Part shown: positions 32,384 to 43,693 of the stretch, in pieces | Layout of the letters: every line of letters starts with the position of its first letter | Position numbering within the stretch: position 1 is the first letter of the stretch | Origin: Molanna angustata | Taxonomy: Eukaryota > Arthropoda > Insecta > Trichoptera > Molannidae | Direction of reading: 5' to 3' | Assembly (NCBI GenBank): GCA_963576475.1 | Contig: OY754990.1 | Span: forward strand, 5,857,756 to 5,921,755 | DNA length: 64,000 nucleotides | The notes under the pieces: generated by a model | The model's database searches: none | Told to the model about the DNA's origin: nothing | Seen by the model: the letters and a program-made list of their open reading frames with translations, nothing else | Position numbers and translations under genes: made by a program

Positions 32384-34655
32384 TATGTTGGTGTATTTTG
32401 ACTTCAAAGTTGGAAAAACCTTGAAAAATATGTACCTGGCATACAAATCTCGCGTATCTTTGCTTGAAACTATATTGATATATCAAGAGAAATAAATTCT
32501 CTTTAACAAATCGACAGTTGGATTATGGACACAGATTCACAGTACAAAATTGTTGATGTTTTTGTTTTACGATATTATATTAAAGTTTCGCAGTACCGTA
32601 ACGAGTTATTGCCCACTTATTTAAGCGTTGGAAGGTAAACGGCCAACTTCAAGTTGTGGAGTTGAAGTTTTTCATTTGTATAGTTTCACCCCTGATAGAC
32701 CGTTATTCTGTGGTGTTTGATTTCTCTTTGATCGACATTACACTATTTCAATAATCGTACTAAACTATGTATGTATAGTCGAGTTTAAACATCGGAACAC
32801 CGCCAATACACGCAGTCCATTAGTAGCGCTGGTTCATTTTACGTTATCTCGTCTTACGAAAAGCATATGGGAAACCTTGTTATGAATCAAAATTGGAAAG
32901 TGAAACATCGAAGTAGTAATAAATTGAATGAATCACGGGAAAACAAAATTCTGACAGATCATGGTGGCTTGTTTTTCTTGGTTCTCAAGCTGTCAGATAC
33001 GAAGTGTAAATGGGATATTTAAGAACAGTTATTTTACTTATTTTTTATGTAAAAATGATAGTCAGTGAATGAGCTTTTTTCGTTTATTTTCTAATGGCAC
33101 TCGTATCTGTTTAGTGAAATTATCGAGTGACCAAAGGTGTAGCTGGTGGTCGAAAACAGCCTAACGAGACTCGGTGACGTCAAAGATATATTTTTCCTGT
33201 AGTACGGAAATTATTATAAGATAAAGTATTGAAAGTATTAAGGAAACTAGTGTTCACTTACCTATTATTTGGCGGATGCATAAGTGTAATGTACAACACG
33301 AACATTTAAAGGAGTAGCCCTTTTTAAACATAAGATATTTTGTGTGCATAACATTGTGTGATATTGAACATTTGTTTGATGATAAAATTAAATTGAAATT
33401 ATTAATTGCTATTGTTTTGATTCTTTACCTTAATGGAGATATTTGGAATGGAATGAAGAATAAATAATATGGAAACGGCATGACGGAGGGATCCTAGGAC
33501 AACACGGCCAATTAATAAATTATTTAAATTCCCAGAAGGGCTTGATTTCAGACAAGAGAACTCACCCGATATCTGTGCCAAAGACATCTTATATTTTTTT
33601 GCAAGTCGGCCTGTTACAACCTAAACACCCCAATTTGATCATTGTTTATAAAAAAATCCATAAAAAAAAATGTATTTTCAACATTTCTCTGGTGAATGTT
33701 CATTCATTCATTTATTTGTTCATACTACAGCGTGTTGGTAACCAAGTGGTTACCAGTTGCTGTGTTGTATATTGGTCTATTGGTTAGACTCCGTTTAGAC
33801 CAGTGTACATTAATTTGACTCCAGAAGGGATGTAGCTTTGGACTATATTTAGAGTAGCTTCTCGAGGTGACGTACTAAGAGAAATTATATTTGATTTATT
33901 ATTATTAAAGGGTCACCAAAAAATTATTCTTCTTAGCAGATCACATAAAGAAGTCTCGTTATCACGGAAGGTACTCTAGATAGAGACAGTGGTAGAGAGG
34001 AAGTATGAAGAGAAAGAATAGGTTCAAACTCATAATGAGTATATTGATCACAATTAACAGTTTTCTCATAGGTAAATTTACAATCAATAAAACATGTACA
34101 AAGGAACATTCTCACGATGAAGTGGTCTGCCACAATACAAACATTGATGACATTACAATAATTATTGAATCTGCAGTACTCCTCTAGGTAAAACACCTGT
34201 ACCGGGGCCAATGCATCTCGAGACAGTGACACTGTATTTGTTAATGCCAACATCAATCATATATAAAAGGTGATAATATCACAAACAACAATGGAAATAA
34301 AAAAAAACATAAAATAAAAAAAAAATGCGCTAATATACTTAGAGCAAAATTAAGTATGGGGTCGAAAGCTATAGGTGAAAAATCTCCTTTGCATAGTGTC
34401 AATATTTTTTTTTTAATAAAAATTCGATATCAATAACAGCTTAATATAGGAAACCTTGAGAGTATTTAATTCTCTTTTTTCTTTTTTTTTCCTTTTAGTT
34501 GAATATTATGTTTTGAATCATTGTAAACTTGAAATGTTGTTCTTACCTACATACCAACCTATGATCATATCTTATGGTTGTTTACAAACTTATTGTATTA
34601 TTTTATATTAATCATAACGACAAAATGTAATAGGCCTTAATACTTTCATTCATCC
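32384..34655. other. No gene recognised
   Basis: More than 2 kb of AT-rich sequence with only short ORFs on both strands (for example 33933-34256 minus and 34005-34187 plus, which overlap each other). No domain, splice pair or repeat structure that I can support. Confidence 0.5.
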
Positions 34656-34935
34656 ATTCATACCATCACGGCATATCCCACAATGTGGGGTAACCAGCGA
34701 AAGGTGTGCGGGTGTGCACAACATATCTGTGTATACCTACACACCAGTCTCGTCTCGCCTAAAAAGGCACTATTTTCAGAATGGGTGGTGAACCTTATTG
34801 CTGAACTATGTGAGATGTTATTGTTGCCTGTTGTATTTTCGATTACCCGGCTCTTACGGGACACTCGAAAACAATAATAGAAAAGTGTGGAAGTACTATT
34901 CTAAGCCGGTGCCTCACAGCTAATAATACTTGATG
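34656..34935. repeat. Unclassified dispersed repeat
   Basis: GTAACCAGCGAAAGGTGTGC, TTATTGCTGAACTATGTGAG and TGTTGCCTGTTGTATTTTCG recur in part at 7600-7680 and 41715-41815. Short overlapping ORFs on both strands (34658-34864, 34683-34877) are not supported as genes. Confidence 0.5.
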
Positions 34936-35027
34936 TTACTATTGTATTGTACTATGTCTTAACGCTGTTTTTTTTGTCTAAATTTAACCTAAATAATATG
35001 CCGCTTGAAACAAATTTTCACCCCTCG

Positions 35028-35112
35028 ATATCAAAAACATTGTCTCCAACGGGAATCGAATATTTAGGCTCAGCAATAAGATAATATATAAACAACTGAG
35101 CCACAAAGGCAA
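35028..35112 (-). repeat. tRNA-type SINE head, inverted
   Basis: ACGGGAATCGAATATTT (B-box inverse) and CAACTGAGCCACAAAGGC (A-box inverse) match the SINE at 42409-42525. Confidence 0.65.
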
Positions 35113-35552
35113 AAAAAAAATATTTTAACGACGTAAATGACATTGTACTAATAAAATGTCAACTGGCTAATCTCTAAGGAATATTAAAAAAAAACATGTT
35201 AACTGTCGATAATTGTAGATCGACTGTAGGTATATATAGAAATTTTAGCATAGATTTCCATCACTGCCCCTACAAAAGCTATTTGTGGTCTTTCAAGTTA
35301 CTTCCGACATGGAAATCTATCGTCTGAGTCCACTTATGTTGCAGGAAACGAAGACCTGCAATTTTCGAGATGTAGGGTGTTCTGTATTGATCCGAAAATT
35401 TCCATAATTTGATATTGTTACACATTTCAAATTTTAGTAGGTAGGTATCTAAATTTCAAAAATCCTAGTACCAGCCTGCTCCTTGCGGGAGCGTTGGGGA
35501 GGCCAACGCTCATTGATAGCTTTTTGAAATTTTAACACATCAAATAATAGGG

Positions 35553-36043
35553 GAACGAGATAAGGAGGTTCTTCTTCTTCTTCCTGGCCTCTTCCCAACT
35601 TATCGTCGATGAAGACTGTTGGAGTCAGCTCTCCTCGTCCTCAAGTTGTACACTCTTTTGGACGAGATTGTGTCCTCCTCTTCACTTTGCTTACCCCTGG
35701 AATCCTGTAAGCCGGCCCTGACATGATGTCAGACTCTGGATCACCGAGAGGAGAGTCACCCTCGCTGCCAGACAGGGTAGTGCACTATTGGTTGATATGA
35801 CTGTATATTTTATCCACCGATGGTCATCAGACGTGGAACCAGAGTGACCCATCTAGCTAGGGCTACATCCGCTATCATTGGTCATTTATTGACCAACTAT
35901 CGGATTAAACCAATGGACCTGAATATCCATCAGATAACGATGTGTGTGACTTGTACCCAAATATGTCGAGTTGCCAGCATACACCGTTTGTGAGTCGCCA
36001 CTAACATGCGGAGCAGACGCTCACCGAACGAGATAAGGAGGTT
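35553..36043 (-). mobile_element. Retroposon, 455 bp, with perfect 18-bp target duplication
   Basis: GAACGAGATAAGGAGGTT occurs at 35553-35570 and at 36026-36043. The body between begins on plus with CTTCTTCTTCTTCC, the inverse of a GAAGAAGAAG tail, so the element is minus-oriented with its 5' end near 36025. No ORF and no clear A/B boxes. It could be a SINE without an obvious tRNA head or the 3' UTR of a LINE. The exact duplication argues for a recent insertion. Confidence 0.85.
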
Positions 36044-39029
36044 GTAGCTTAAAATTAAACACTCCACTGCCTTGTAAGTGGACATTTTTTTTCTTAAAGG
36101 TTGACAATCCCTATATTATTCATGTATCTACATACCTGGATTTTTTTATTTTCCAGTTAAAAAATTCAAACGAAATTTTGGTTTTTAAAATCTCAAATAT
36201 CCAGAACGTGAGAGCATTTTGAAAATTAATGTCTATGAAAAACTAATCAGCTCTAAGTTAATGTATGTAGCTACCTACTTTACACAGGATTTCATACAAT
36301 ATATCGTCTGCTTACTGGAAGAAGTCACTAACTGCGAGAAACATGTTTTCGAGATAATAATGGCTGTCTTAGTTTTTTGATAATATTAACTCTTATAACT
36401 CTCTTAATTGTTTATAGATTCTCATGATTTTTTCAACATATATAAAAAGTAACCTAATCTAACTATATATAATGTTCAAATTTGACAAAAACTCATAGGG
36501 AAAGAAAAAAAAACACCTAATTGCATATAATGAGATTTTCCTGACGGCTCATCTGTCATACCTACTGTATTTCTATGTGGCAAAACTCAGATTTTAAATA
36601 TTAATACCTATATAAGTTTTGAAAATGATGTCGATCAGATTTATGTAGGTACTGATATTGTCACAAAGTTCGCCATATGCCATAATATATGACACGCCAT
36701 AGGTTCACACAAAAAATATCACAACGAAACTCATCGCATGCACTCACCACGTAATATACCTGTTGAGAAATTGACCTAAAAATACGCTATTCAAGAAGAA
36801 AAAAAAAGGCTCTCGCCCTTTCCTACTTTGAAATGAAGAGTTTTGTGTTGGCCACAACCCACTCGTAATTTTGTGCAGTGTAGAGTGATTGCCACTAAGC
36901 ACTCTCTTTCATAATAATATGTAGGTAGTGTAAGCATCGGTTCATAATTAAATTCCGTCTGAATTCTTAACACTCTGGTTACTTGGTTCGTATCCATTCA
37001 TCTGTCATTTTTTTTCATCTTTTGTATGCTGTATGAATGAGTAATATAAAGCAAAAATGCTCGCACTCGGGTATTATGAGACTCTCGTATGTATAGCTTT
37101 TGTATTGAGAGGTGCCAACGTTGCACCGGCGTTAAAAAGGACCGTCGTGTTCCATATATACATTTACCTTTAAATGTTGGTCTGTCTGATTTTCCGTTTC
37201 TTCGTAACGCACCGAAAAATATTTCATTATATTTTTTAAGCTTCACGTAGCGCCTGAAATCTCCATATTTTTGAAATGAAATTTTCATTAATTTGTCGAA
37301 AAAAAATTAACGATTTTTAATTAAAAATGACCATGTCATTCACCCTATTTTACATACTTCCCAAATACGCCAAAACGCGGACGGGAATCAATAATCGTTT
37401 AAAAAGACGAATAATGACATCGTTCTTCGTTTAATAAGTGTGTGTTAAATGAATATTTGTATGTATGTATGTATATTTTATTTCAATGCAAAAAATTAAT
37501 GCATTTTCTGATATCTAGTATAACCAAGAAGAATATTAATAAGTTGAAAAACTAACAAATTGAAACAATATGAATTATATAAAAATGACAAATAACTACA
37601 GTGTCCTTGTACACTTATATTTGCTGGGGTGGAACTCTTATGATGTACAGTAAAAGATGTATATTCTTTATACACTTTATTTTACACACGATCAAATAGA
37701 CAATATACAATTCAAAGTCAATACTACAATATGTATTATACGGAGGTATTATTATTAACGGCGAAACGCTGAATGACGCGCCACGCGCCCATTCAAACAC
37801 TATATACACACACAGACATGCTATCTCTTTCACTCACATATCTCACAATAACAAGAAAATATTCCAATTTACACAAAAATACAAAGGAAACACACAATAT
37901 CTTAATAGAACTTTTCTTTTATGTATTCAACACCTAGGCGACAAAAAGCGGTAAGACCAGATGCTTCCTTCACACATTCTGGCAAATCATTAAACAGTTG
38001 AAATCCTTTGTAATACACATTATATTTATTTATTTATTAAAATCCTTTTTTACAAGTATAGTAAAATAAGAATTAGGTACAAATTAACTTAATACAGAGT
38101 AAATAAAATGTATAGGTAATGCTATAATGAAATTAAAGTTTAAGTCATAAGTGTATACATATTTATATATATTTTAATTATGGACTACTAGGCTATGCCT
38201 GTCCCAGAGTAGCGTTATATAAATCAGTTCTATTATTTTTATTCGTCAAAGTGTTAGTTAATTTTTATAAGGTTAAGTGGTAGGTTGAAGTGAGACAGAC
38301 GTGCAAGTATATCTTTTAGTGTAGTATAAAAATATTGCTTGATGTGAAAAGGGCTAATGCTAATATAATTTTGATTTTTTTAAGTCAATTAAGTACTAAT
38401 GTTAAATAATTTTTCTGTTTCTTTTCGTCCTTTGGTAATTAACCAGTTGTTTGCTATATGTAGCTTTCAATTTGAAATAGTATCTGTCAGTTGCCCGAGA
38501 TGCAATCAAAATTATATGTAACCAACTAAGCCACGAGGGCCGAATATTAAAATCCGTACCGATAACGGTGTTTTTTCTTCATTTGTGTTCGGGCTACGAA
38601 TTCAAAAGTCCTTTACTAACACGCCAAGTCCGCTTTGAGCGATGTACGCTTTTAAATGAGCACTCCGTATATAATTTTTGAGCGCCCTATTAATTTGATT
38701 CCAGCATTTACAAAAAATACAAGGTTTTTCAATTTCACGCATAATCAATAAATGTAAATAAAATATCTTGTGTAGTAATACTTGCTTATTGTGAAATACC
38801 ATAAAATGAAATAATACTAATTAGTATATTTTAAGCACGTTCGTGAACATAATTTTTAACTTGGGTGGTTGGTTCAAATAAAAAATTATGTAAGTAAGAC
38901 ATGGACGTGTCGAAAATCACGTAATGAGAGTGAAATAATTCAGGATACAGAAATAACGTTATTTGAAGTATTTCATTTTTTATATTCTTTTTATTTTCAC
39001 ACATACAACATTAAATAAAATATGTTGTT
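36044..39029. other. No gene recognised
   Basis: 3 kb of AT-rich sequence. 36829-36868 is a small end fragment of the CTCCTCACTAAC MITE (GTTGGCCACAACCCACTCG). 38517-38545 is a short SINE A-box remnant (ACCAACTAAGCCACGAGGGC). ORF 36998-37288 (minus, 96 codons) is basic but shows no domain. Confidence 0.5.
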
Positions 39030-40555
39030 ATGAATCAAATGATATTTTTTGCAATGGTTTGTGAAAATTTGAAAATAGAATCAATAATAAGTTCTAGGTA
39101 CCTAACTTCGGGTTAGGTAGGTACTAAATACCTATTATTGATATTTTTTAGCAATGATTTATGGAAATAATTTAAAAATAGAATCAATAATAAGTTATAG
39201 GTAGGTACCTAACTTCGGGGTAGGTAGGTACCTAGAATATTTTTAGCAATGATTTTAGGAAATAATTTGAAAATAGAATTCATAAGTTCTAGGTACCTAC
39301 ATCTGGGGTAGGTAGGTACCTAGTACCTATTGATTACATGAAAATTGTTCGAATGCGCAATAACAATTTTTCGAAAATCAGTTATCAGAATGACAATAAT
39401 TGTCCGAAAGCAAATTATTCGAACTAACATTTATTAGAAAACCAAATTGACCGAATTTAATATATTTTTGTGTCATTATGTTGCCTCTCTTTTTGAAATA
39501 TTTGTTGCCAGTAAAATATATTCGATGTAGACTATTAATTATTACTTGTTGTGTTATTGTTGGGTACTCTCATAGATTATTATTATATACCTACTAGATG
39601 TAGTACCTACTCAGTGCAAAAAGTGAGTCATGGAATATCGCACGTTTGACGTTTTGGTTGGCAACATATTTCAGTTTTCCTTACATTTCAACACATCCTA
39701 GATAACTGTTCTCTTAATATTAATAGACAAAATGTTTTTTAGACAAATAAATCCGAAAACAATTCATATTAGTCGTTATTCTCTATTGAAAAACGATGTG
39801 GTCTGCCAACTAAAACGTCAAAAATCCCCCGGAAAAATGCCTCACTTCGATTCATACAAAATTTGCTAACTACGACATAGATGTCGTATATTATAATAAA
39901 AATCTATGCTACCAACATGCCGTCTCACAATGCTACCTCTCACAATGCTACCTCTCACAATGCTACCAACATGCCGTCAAAAAAATTCGAACAATTGTAA
40001 TTTCTGATAATTGTATGTTCGTAAAATTGTTTTTCGTAAAAAGTGTGATTCGAATAATTGAATTTTTATTGACAAATATTTCTTTAACAACTCAATAAAG
40101 ACGAAGTTGGGATATTGTAGAAGAACGAATAAAAATATCATTTGACTCCCGAAAGGGAAAAAAATCCATTGACTCCCGAAAGGGAAAAAAATCCATTGAC
40201 TTCCGAAAGGGAAAAAAATCCAATCTTTGCGTATATGCAATTAAAAAAATATTCGAATAATTGCAATTAGTAAAATTGATTTTCGTAAAATTGAGCATTC
40301 GAATAATTTTCCTGTCACCGTACCTATTATTGATATTTTTAGCAATGGTTTTTGGAAATAATTAGATAATAGAATCAATACTAGGTACTAGGTAATTTAA
40401 ATTTATAACATTTTGGAGGTCCCACCGAGATAAAATGTTATGAATCAAAATTTGAATATAGAACTTCGGGATAGGTAGGTAGGTACCTACCTAGTACCTA
40501 CTTATTATTGATACTCATTTTGCACCTATCCCGAAGTTCTACATTCATATTTTGT
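39030..40555. repeat. About 105-bp tandem array with GTAGGTACC motifs, split by a transposon
   Basis: Units contain GATATTTTTAGCAATG, TTTGGAAATAATTTGAAAAT, AGAATCAATAATAAGTT and CTAGGTACCTAACTTCGGG. Three units lie at 39050-39331 and the array resumes at 40320-40420, so it was continuous before the insertion at 39332-40319. The GGTAGGTACCTA palindrome recurs in each unit. Confidence 0.8.
39332..40319. mobile_element. MULE-like non-autonomous element, 988 bp, 9-bp duplication
   Basis: GTACCTATT at 39323-39331 is repeated exactly at 40320-40328. Ends are inverted repeats: GATTACATGAAAATTGTTCG on the left and CGAATAATTTTCCTGTCACC on the right. Subterminal regions are rich in TTCGAA-like motifs. 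The interior carries a piece of the repeat seen at 18466 with a 30-bp segment in three copies (GACTCCCGAAAGGGAAAAAA). No transposase ORF. Nine-base duplications are typical of Mutator-like elements; class assignment is inference. Confidence 0.78.
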
Positions 40556-40629
40556 ATATCTTGTTGATTTGTTTTAAAAACTCCACGAAGGCTATCAAAA
40601 CAGTTACCCATTCTTGAAATTCCTTTAAT

Positions 40630-40840
40630 GATATTTTTTTGACAAATTTTGTATTTCGATAGGGACGTACCTGGAATATGTATTATTTAAAGGAGAACCA
40701 CGAAATCAGCAACCTGAAGGGCTTACGACTTGCCATTGACTGGTTTAAGTGATCACTGATCAAGTGCTTGCGCGGCGTTCGCTGATTTTATCTTTTCATT
40801 GAGTTCCCTTCAAATCAATCCAAATTTTGAAGATATTTTT
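40630..40840 (+). repeat. Diverged copy of the CTCAATAGAGACGAAG repeat
   Basis: AGGAGAACCACGAAATCAGC, AAGGGCTTACGACTTGCCAT, TGACTGGTTTAAGTGATCAC match 18466 and 20889 with many changes. Following sequence to 41310 shows nothing recognisable. Confidence 0.6.
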
Positions 40841-41317
40841 AAACATTTACATCGATTGAGAATAATTAGCTAACTCTTTTCACGCCATATTTTGCATTTT
40901 TTTCTGATGTTTTTTACTTTTTTTTTTTGTTACAAGTCTCCAAAGATTGTTTTCCAATATCTCAAAGATTACGTAGATAGTGTTGTGATAAAACTATGAT
41001 ATGTAGTTTTTTTTTTTCTCTATCTGGCAACACTCCATGTTGTGAAGGAAATGAAAGTAGCTACCGACATAAAACCTTGTTACGAGTTTCGACGTACAGA
41101 ATGACTGTGTCTTTTTTTCCAATTTAAACTTTCCCCAAAACAAGTCAACGAAGAATTATATTTCCGTGAAAAACGAGAATGTTTCTGATACACTGTGTTT
41201 ACATCTACGCAATAGATATTTTTTTATTATAAAAAAAAATATTTTACAAAAAAAAAACTATCTGCGAAATTTCCTATATTTAGTGTGTTGAGCAGCATTT
41301 TTTAAATGTACCTACTG

Positions 41318-41632
41318 AGATTTTTAATTATCTCAATAGAGACGAAATTGGAATATTTACTGTAGGAGAACCGGGAAATCAAGGCACCTACAGGGCTTAT
41401 GACTTGTCATCGGCTGGTTTACGTGATCATTTTATGCATAAAGTGATCACGTAAACCAGCCGATGACAGGTCATAAGCCCTGTAGGTGCCTTGATTTCCC
41501 GGTTCTCCTACAGTAAATATTCCAACTTCGTCTCTATTGAGATAATTAAAAATCTGTTAAAAAATATCTTTGACTCCCGACAGGGAAAAAAATCCAATGT
41601 TTGCGCATATGCAATAATAAAAATATTCGATT
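41318..41632. mobile_element. Palindromic (fold-back) insertion with 11-bp duplication
   Basis: 41318-41436 and 41437-41555 are inverted copies, about 119 bp per arm, meeting at TTTATG|CATAAA with no spacer. The right side continues to 41632 with the rest of the repeat (CCGACAGGGAAAAAAATCCA, TTTGCGCATATGCAATAATA). TACCTACTGAG flanks the whole (41309-41319 region on the left, 41633-41643 region on the right). No protein coding; the ORF 41491-41691 is a shadow. Confidence 0.8.
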
Positions 41633-41643
41633 ACCTACTGAGT

Positions 41644-41944
41644 TTTTTTAGCGAGTCGTGCCCCTCTTCTCGCCATGCAGTAGATATTTAATTCACAATC
41701 CTGAAACTATAATAACCAGCGACAGGTTTGCGGGTGTGAATCATCCTATTAAAGGAATCACTGAAGCAATTATTGCTGAACTATGTGTGATTTTATTGAT
41801 ATTGATAGGAACGCACCTATTTTAGCCGGAACGTTTAATTTTTATTTTTATGTAGCTTTTCGGGCAACTAACAGGTACTATGTCAAATATTAATTTAACA
41901 CGCACCCAAATAACAAGTTGCATGCCACATTCTGAAGACTTGCG
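41644..41944. repeat. Dispersed repeat fragments
   Basis: 41715-41815 matches the repeat at 34656 (AACCAGCGACAGGTTTGCGG, ATTATTGCTGAACTATGTG). 41850-41944 matches 22380-22480 (GGGCAACTAACAGGTACTAT, TTAATTTAACACGCAC). Confidence 0.55.
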
Positions 41945-42418
41945 ATATTTCTTCTTCTCTCCTTCTCTATGTGTCCTGTCGGATCCCCCCGACGTTGGCG
42001 ATCACTCGGTAGAAACTTTCCCTGTCCTGTGCGGTGCGGAACAGGTCCTCCACACGCCTCATTACAGTCCACTCCCGAATGTTACGGAGCCAGGATAGCT
42101 ACTTCCTGTCGACCCCACTACGGCCTCTCTTTATTTGACCAAAATATGAAGTCTTACGGAGCTTGACTGTCGTGAACAACTGTCTGTCAGTATTAGTTCT
42201 AAGCAAGACTTCAACGTTGCTCACCATGTCGGTCCAGGATATCATTAACATTCTACGATGAATCCACATTTCGAAAGCTTCCAGGCGGTTTATGATACCA
42301 ACCTTGAGGGTCCATGCCTCAACACAGTAGAGCAGGACCGACCATACATAGCATTTGATCATCCTTTGGCGTAGTTTCAGATTGATGTCGTCGTTACAGA
42401 TGAGATTTCTCACAAATC
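41945..42418 (-). pseudogene. RTE-like LINE C-terminus
   Basis: The minus frame (42434 to 42099) reads RMIKCYVWSVLLYCVEAWTL, IINRLEAFEMWIHRRMLMIS, VLLRTNTDRQLF, KTSYFGQI; after a frameshift it continues LSWLRNIREWT, EDLFRTAQDRESFYRVIANV. This is the standard end of an endonuclease-RT polyprotein and is homologous to 63290-63770. A CTTCTTCTCTCC run at the low-coordinate end is the inverted purine-rich tail. It sits between two parts of a SINE-bearing repeat (41850-41944 and 42409-42525), so it probably inserted there, although I could not define a target duplication. Confidence 0.78.
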
Positions 42419-42525
42419 CAGACTGAAAACACAATTAAAAACTGTGACTCTACCGGGAATCGAACTTGGGACCCTTGGATCAACAATCAGATACCTATCA
42501 AACTGAGCCACGAAGGCCGACAATT
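42409..42525 (-). repeat. tRNA-derived SINE (second family)
   Basis: Inverted promoter boxes are clear: ACCGGGAATCGAACTTGGGA (B box) and CAAACTGAGCCACGAAGGCC (A box). The tail side has CTCACAAATCCAGACTGAAA and CACAATTAAAAAC, shared with 11000, 22545 and 35028. Confidence 0.8.
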
Positions 42526-42617
42526 ATATATGTACATAAAAAAAATGAAAGCGAATAAAAAACAAGGATAATATACATTAGGTACACTAAGATAAATATT
42601 AAAAGCAAAAAAAAGGA

Positions 42618-43202
42618 TTGGAAAAGAACATCGAGGGAGATCGCGATCCACTTCCACGCCGGCGACACTATAGAGCCCATTGGCCCTGTTCACCACCGGA
42701 CGCAGCCGCAACATCGGACAAACACAAAATATCCACCATCCATCGGGTTCAACCACTGCCACCGAGAATCCAACCTCACACGTCAGGGCCTCCGATTGGT
42801 CTCAAAATCGGCCGCTATGTACACTCCGTTTCAAGTCGGAGGGGCTTGTACCCCGACCCCTCGGTCCTCGTGTTGGCGTCCGAAGGTTCCGCGGGCTAAC
42901 ACCGGGGGCATCCGACGCAATCATCACCTGTCAGATTTGACGTCTAGTTGTCAACACAGGATGTCTGACCCGACGTCTGCGCCGGCGGTGTGCCCGAACC
43001 ACACAACAACATTCGCCACAGTTTGACGAGTAACTGCCGAGCGAGACTGAAGGCGTTCGTCCTGCTCTTCTCTAAGTACAGAATTGACGAGGGCGCAACA
43101 GCGTCGGCCGCCCACCCCCGCCTTTACTGCCTAGGCCCTTAGAGCCACAACCTAGGCCCTAGGCCTTGGAAAAGAACAAGGAGAGGAAATCGTGATCAGG
43201 TG
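42618..43202. other. GC-rich island between ~31-bp imperfect direct repeats
   Basis: ATTGGAAAAGAACATCGAGG at 42617 and TTGGAAAAGAACAAGGAGAG at 43168 open two related ~31-bp segments of LINE 3' UTR. Between them lies about 510 bp of GC-rich DNA with CCTAGGCCCTTAGAGCC and CCTAGGCCCTAGGCC at the high end. Three overlapping plus ORFs (42618-42899, 42680-42940, 42796-43026) are open only because of base composition. Its source is unknown; it may be a retroposed GC-rich 5' UTR. Confidence 0.55.
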
Positions 43203-43231
43203 TTTAGGGATAAATATTCCTATTCTAGTTT
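43203..43231 (-). repeat. CR1-like LINE 3' UTR sliver
   Basis: TTTAGGGATAAATATTCCTA is the inverse of the UTR segment at 21555 (TTTATCCCTAAACA) and links the GC island to the LINE ORF piece at 43694-44010. Confidence 0.5.
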
Positions 43232-43693
43232 AGCGGTATGTGCGTTGGGAGGATGTTTTATATTTAATAAGATTATTAATAAGAAATCAGAAAAGGTTGC
43301 GAGTTTATTGCGTGTTCTAAATTCATCTCCCAAAACACATACAACTATTTTTAGATATTGCAATTGTTTTAATCAGCTATTTATTTATAATTGAAATAAT
43401 AGAATGATGATAGGTTTCATAATAAAAGAAAACTTACTCAGATTAATTATATTTTCAGATTAAAACAGTTAACAAATTTAATTAGATTGATCCGCGATAC
43501 TAGGGTCGGTCGGGATAAAATATTATAATTATTGAACACTGTGCTTGAACGCTGGGCTGACGAGCGAATAAATCGCCACGTTAGTTGATTAAAATACGAT
43601 GCGCTGTCTCTCGGTCGTCTTCGGCAATCTTCGTGAGAAGCGAGATCGTCCGAGCGAGATGGCATCGATGATGGGAGGTACATCCTCGCCACA
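43232..43693 (-). mobile_element. Possible solo LTR, 462 bp
   Basis: CTAGTTT is found at 43225-43231 and 43694-43700, splitting a LINE. On the minus strand the insert begins TGTGGCGAGGATGTACCTCC, a start similar to BEL/Pao LTRs as I remember them, and near its other end has GCAATAAACTCGCAACC, a plausible polyadenylation signal. It does not end in a clean CA, so the boundary or the class may be wrong. Confidence 0.4.

Noticed and set aside
36998..37288. 96-codon basic minus ORF
   Set aside because: No domain, no splice or promoter context, and AT-rich third positions like the background.
42618..43026. Three GC-rich overlapping plus ORFs
   Set aside because: All three frames are open because stop codons are rare in GC-rich DNA; no domain seen.
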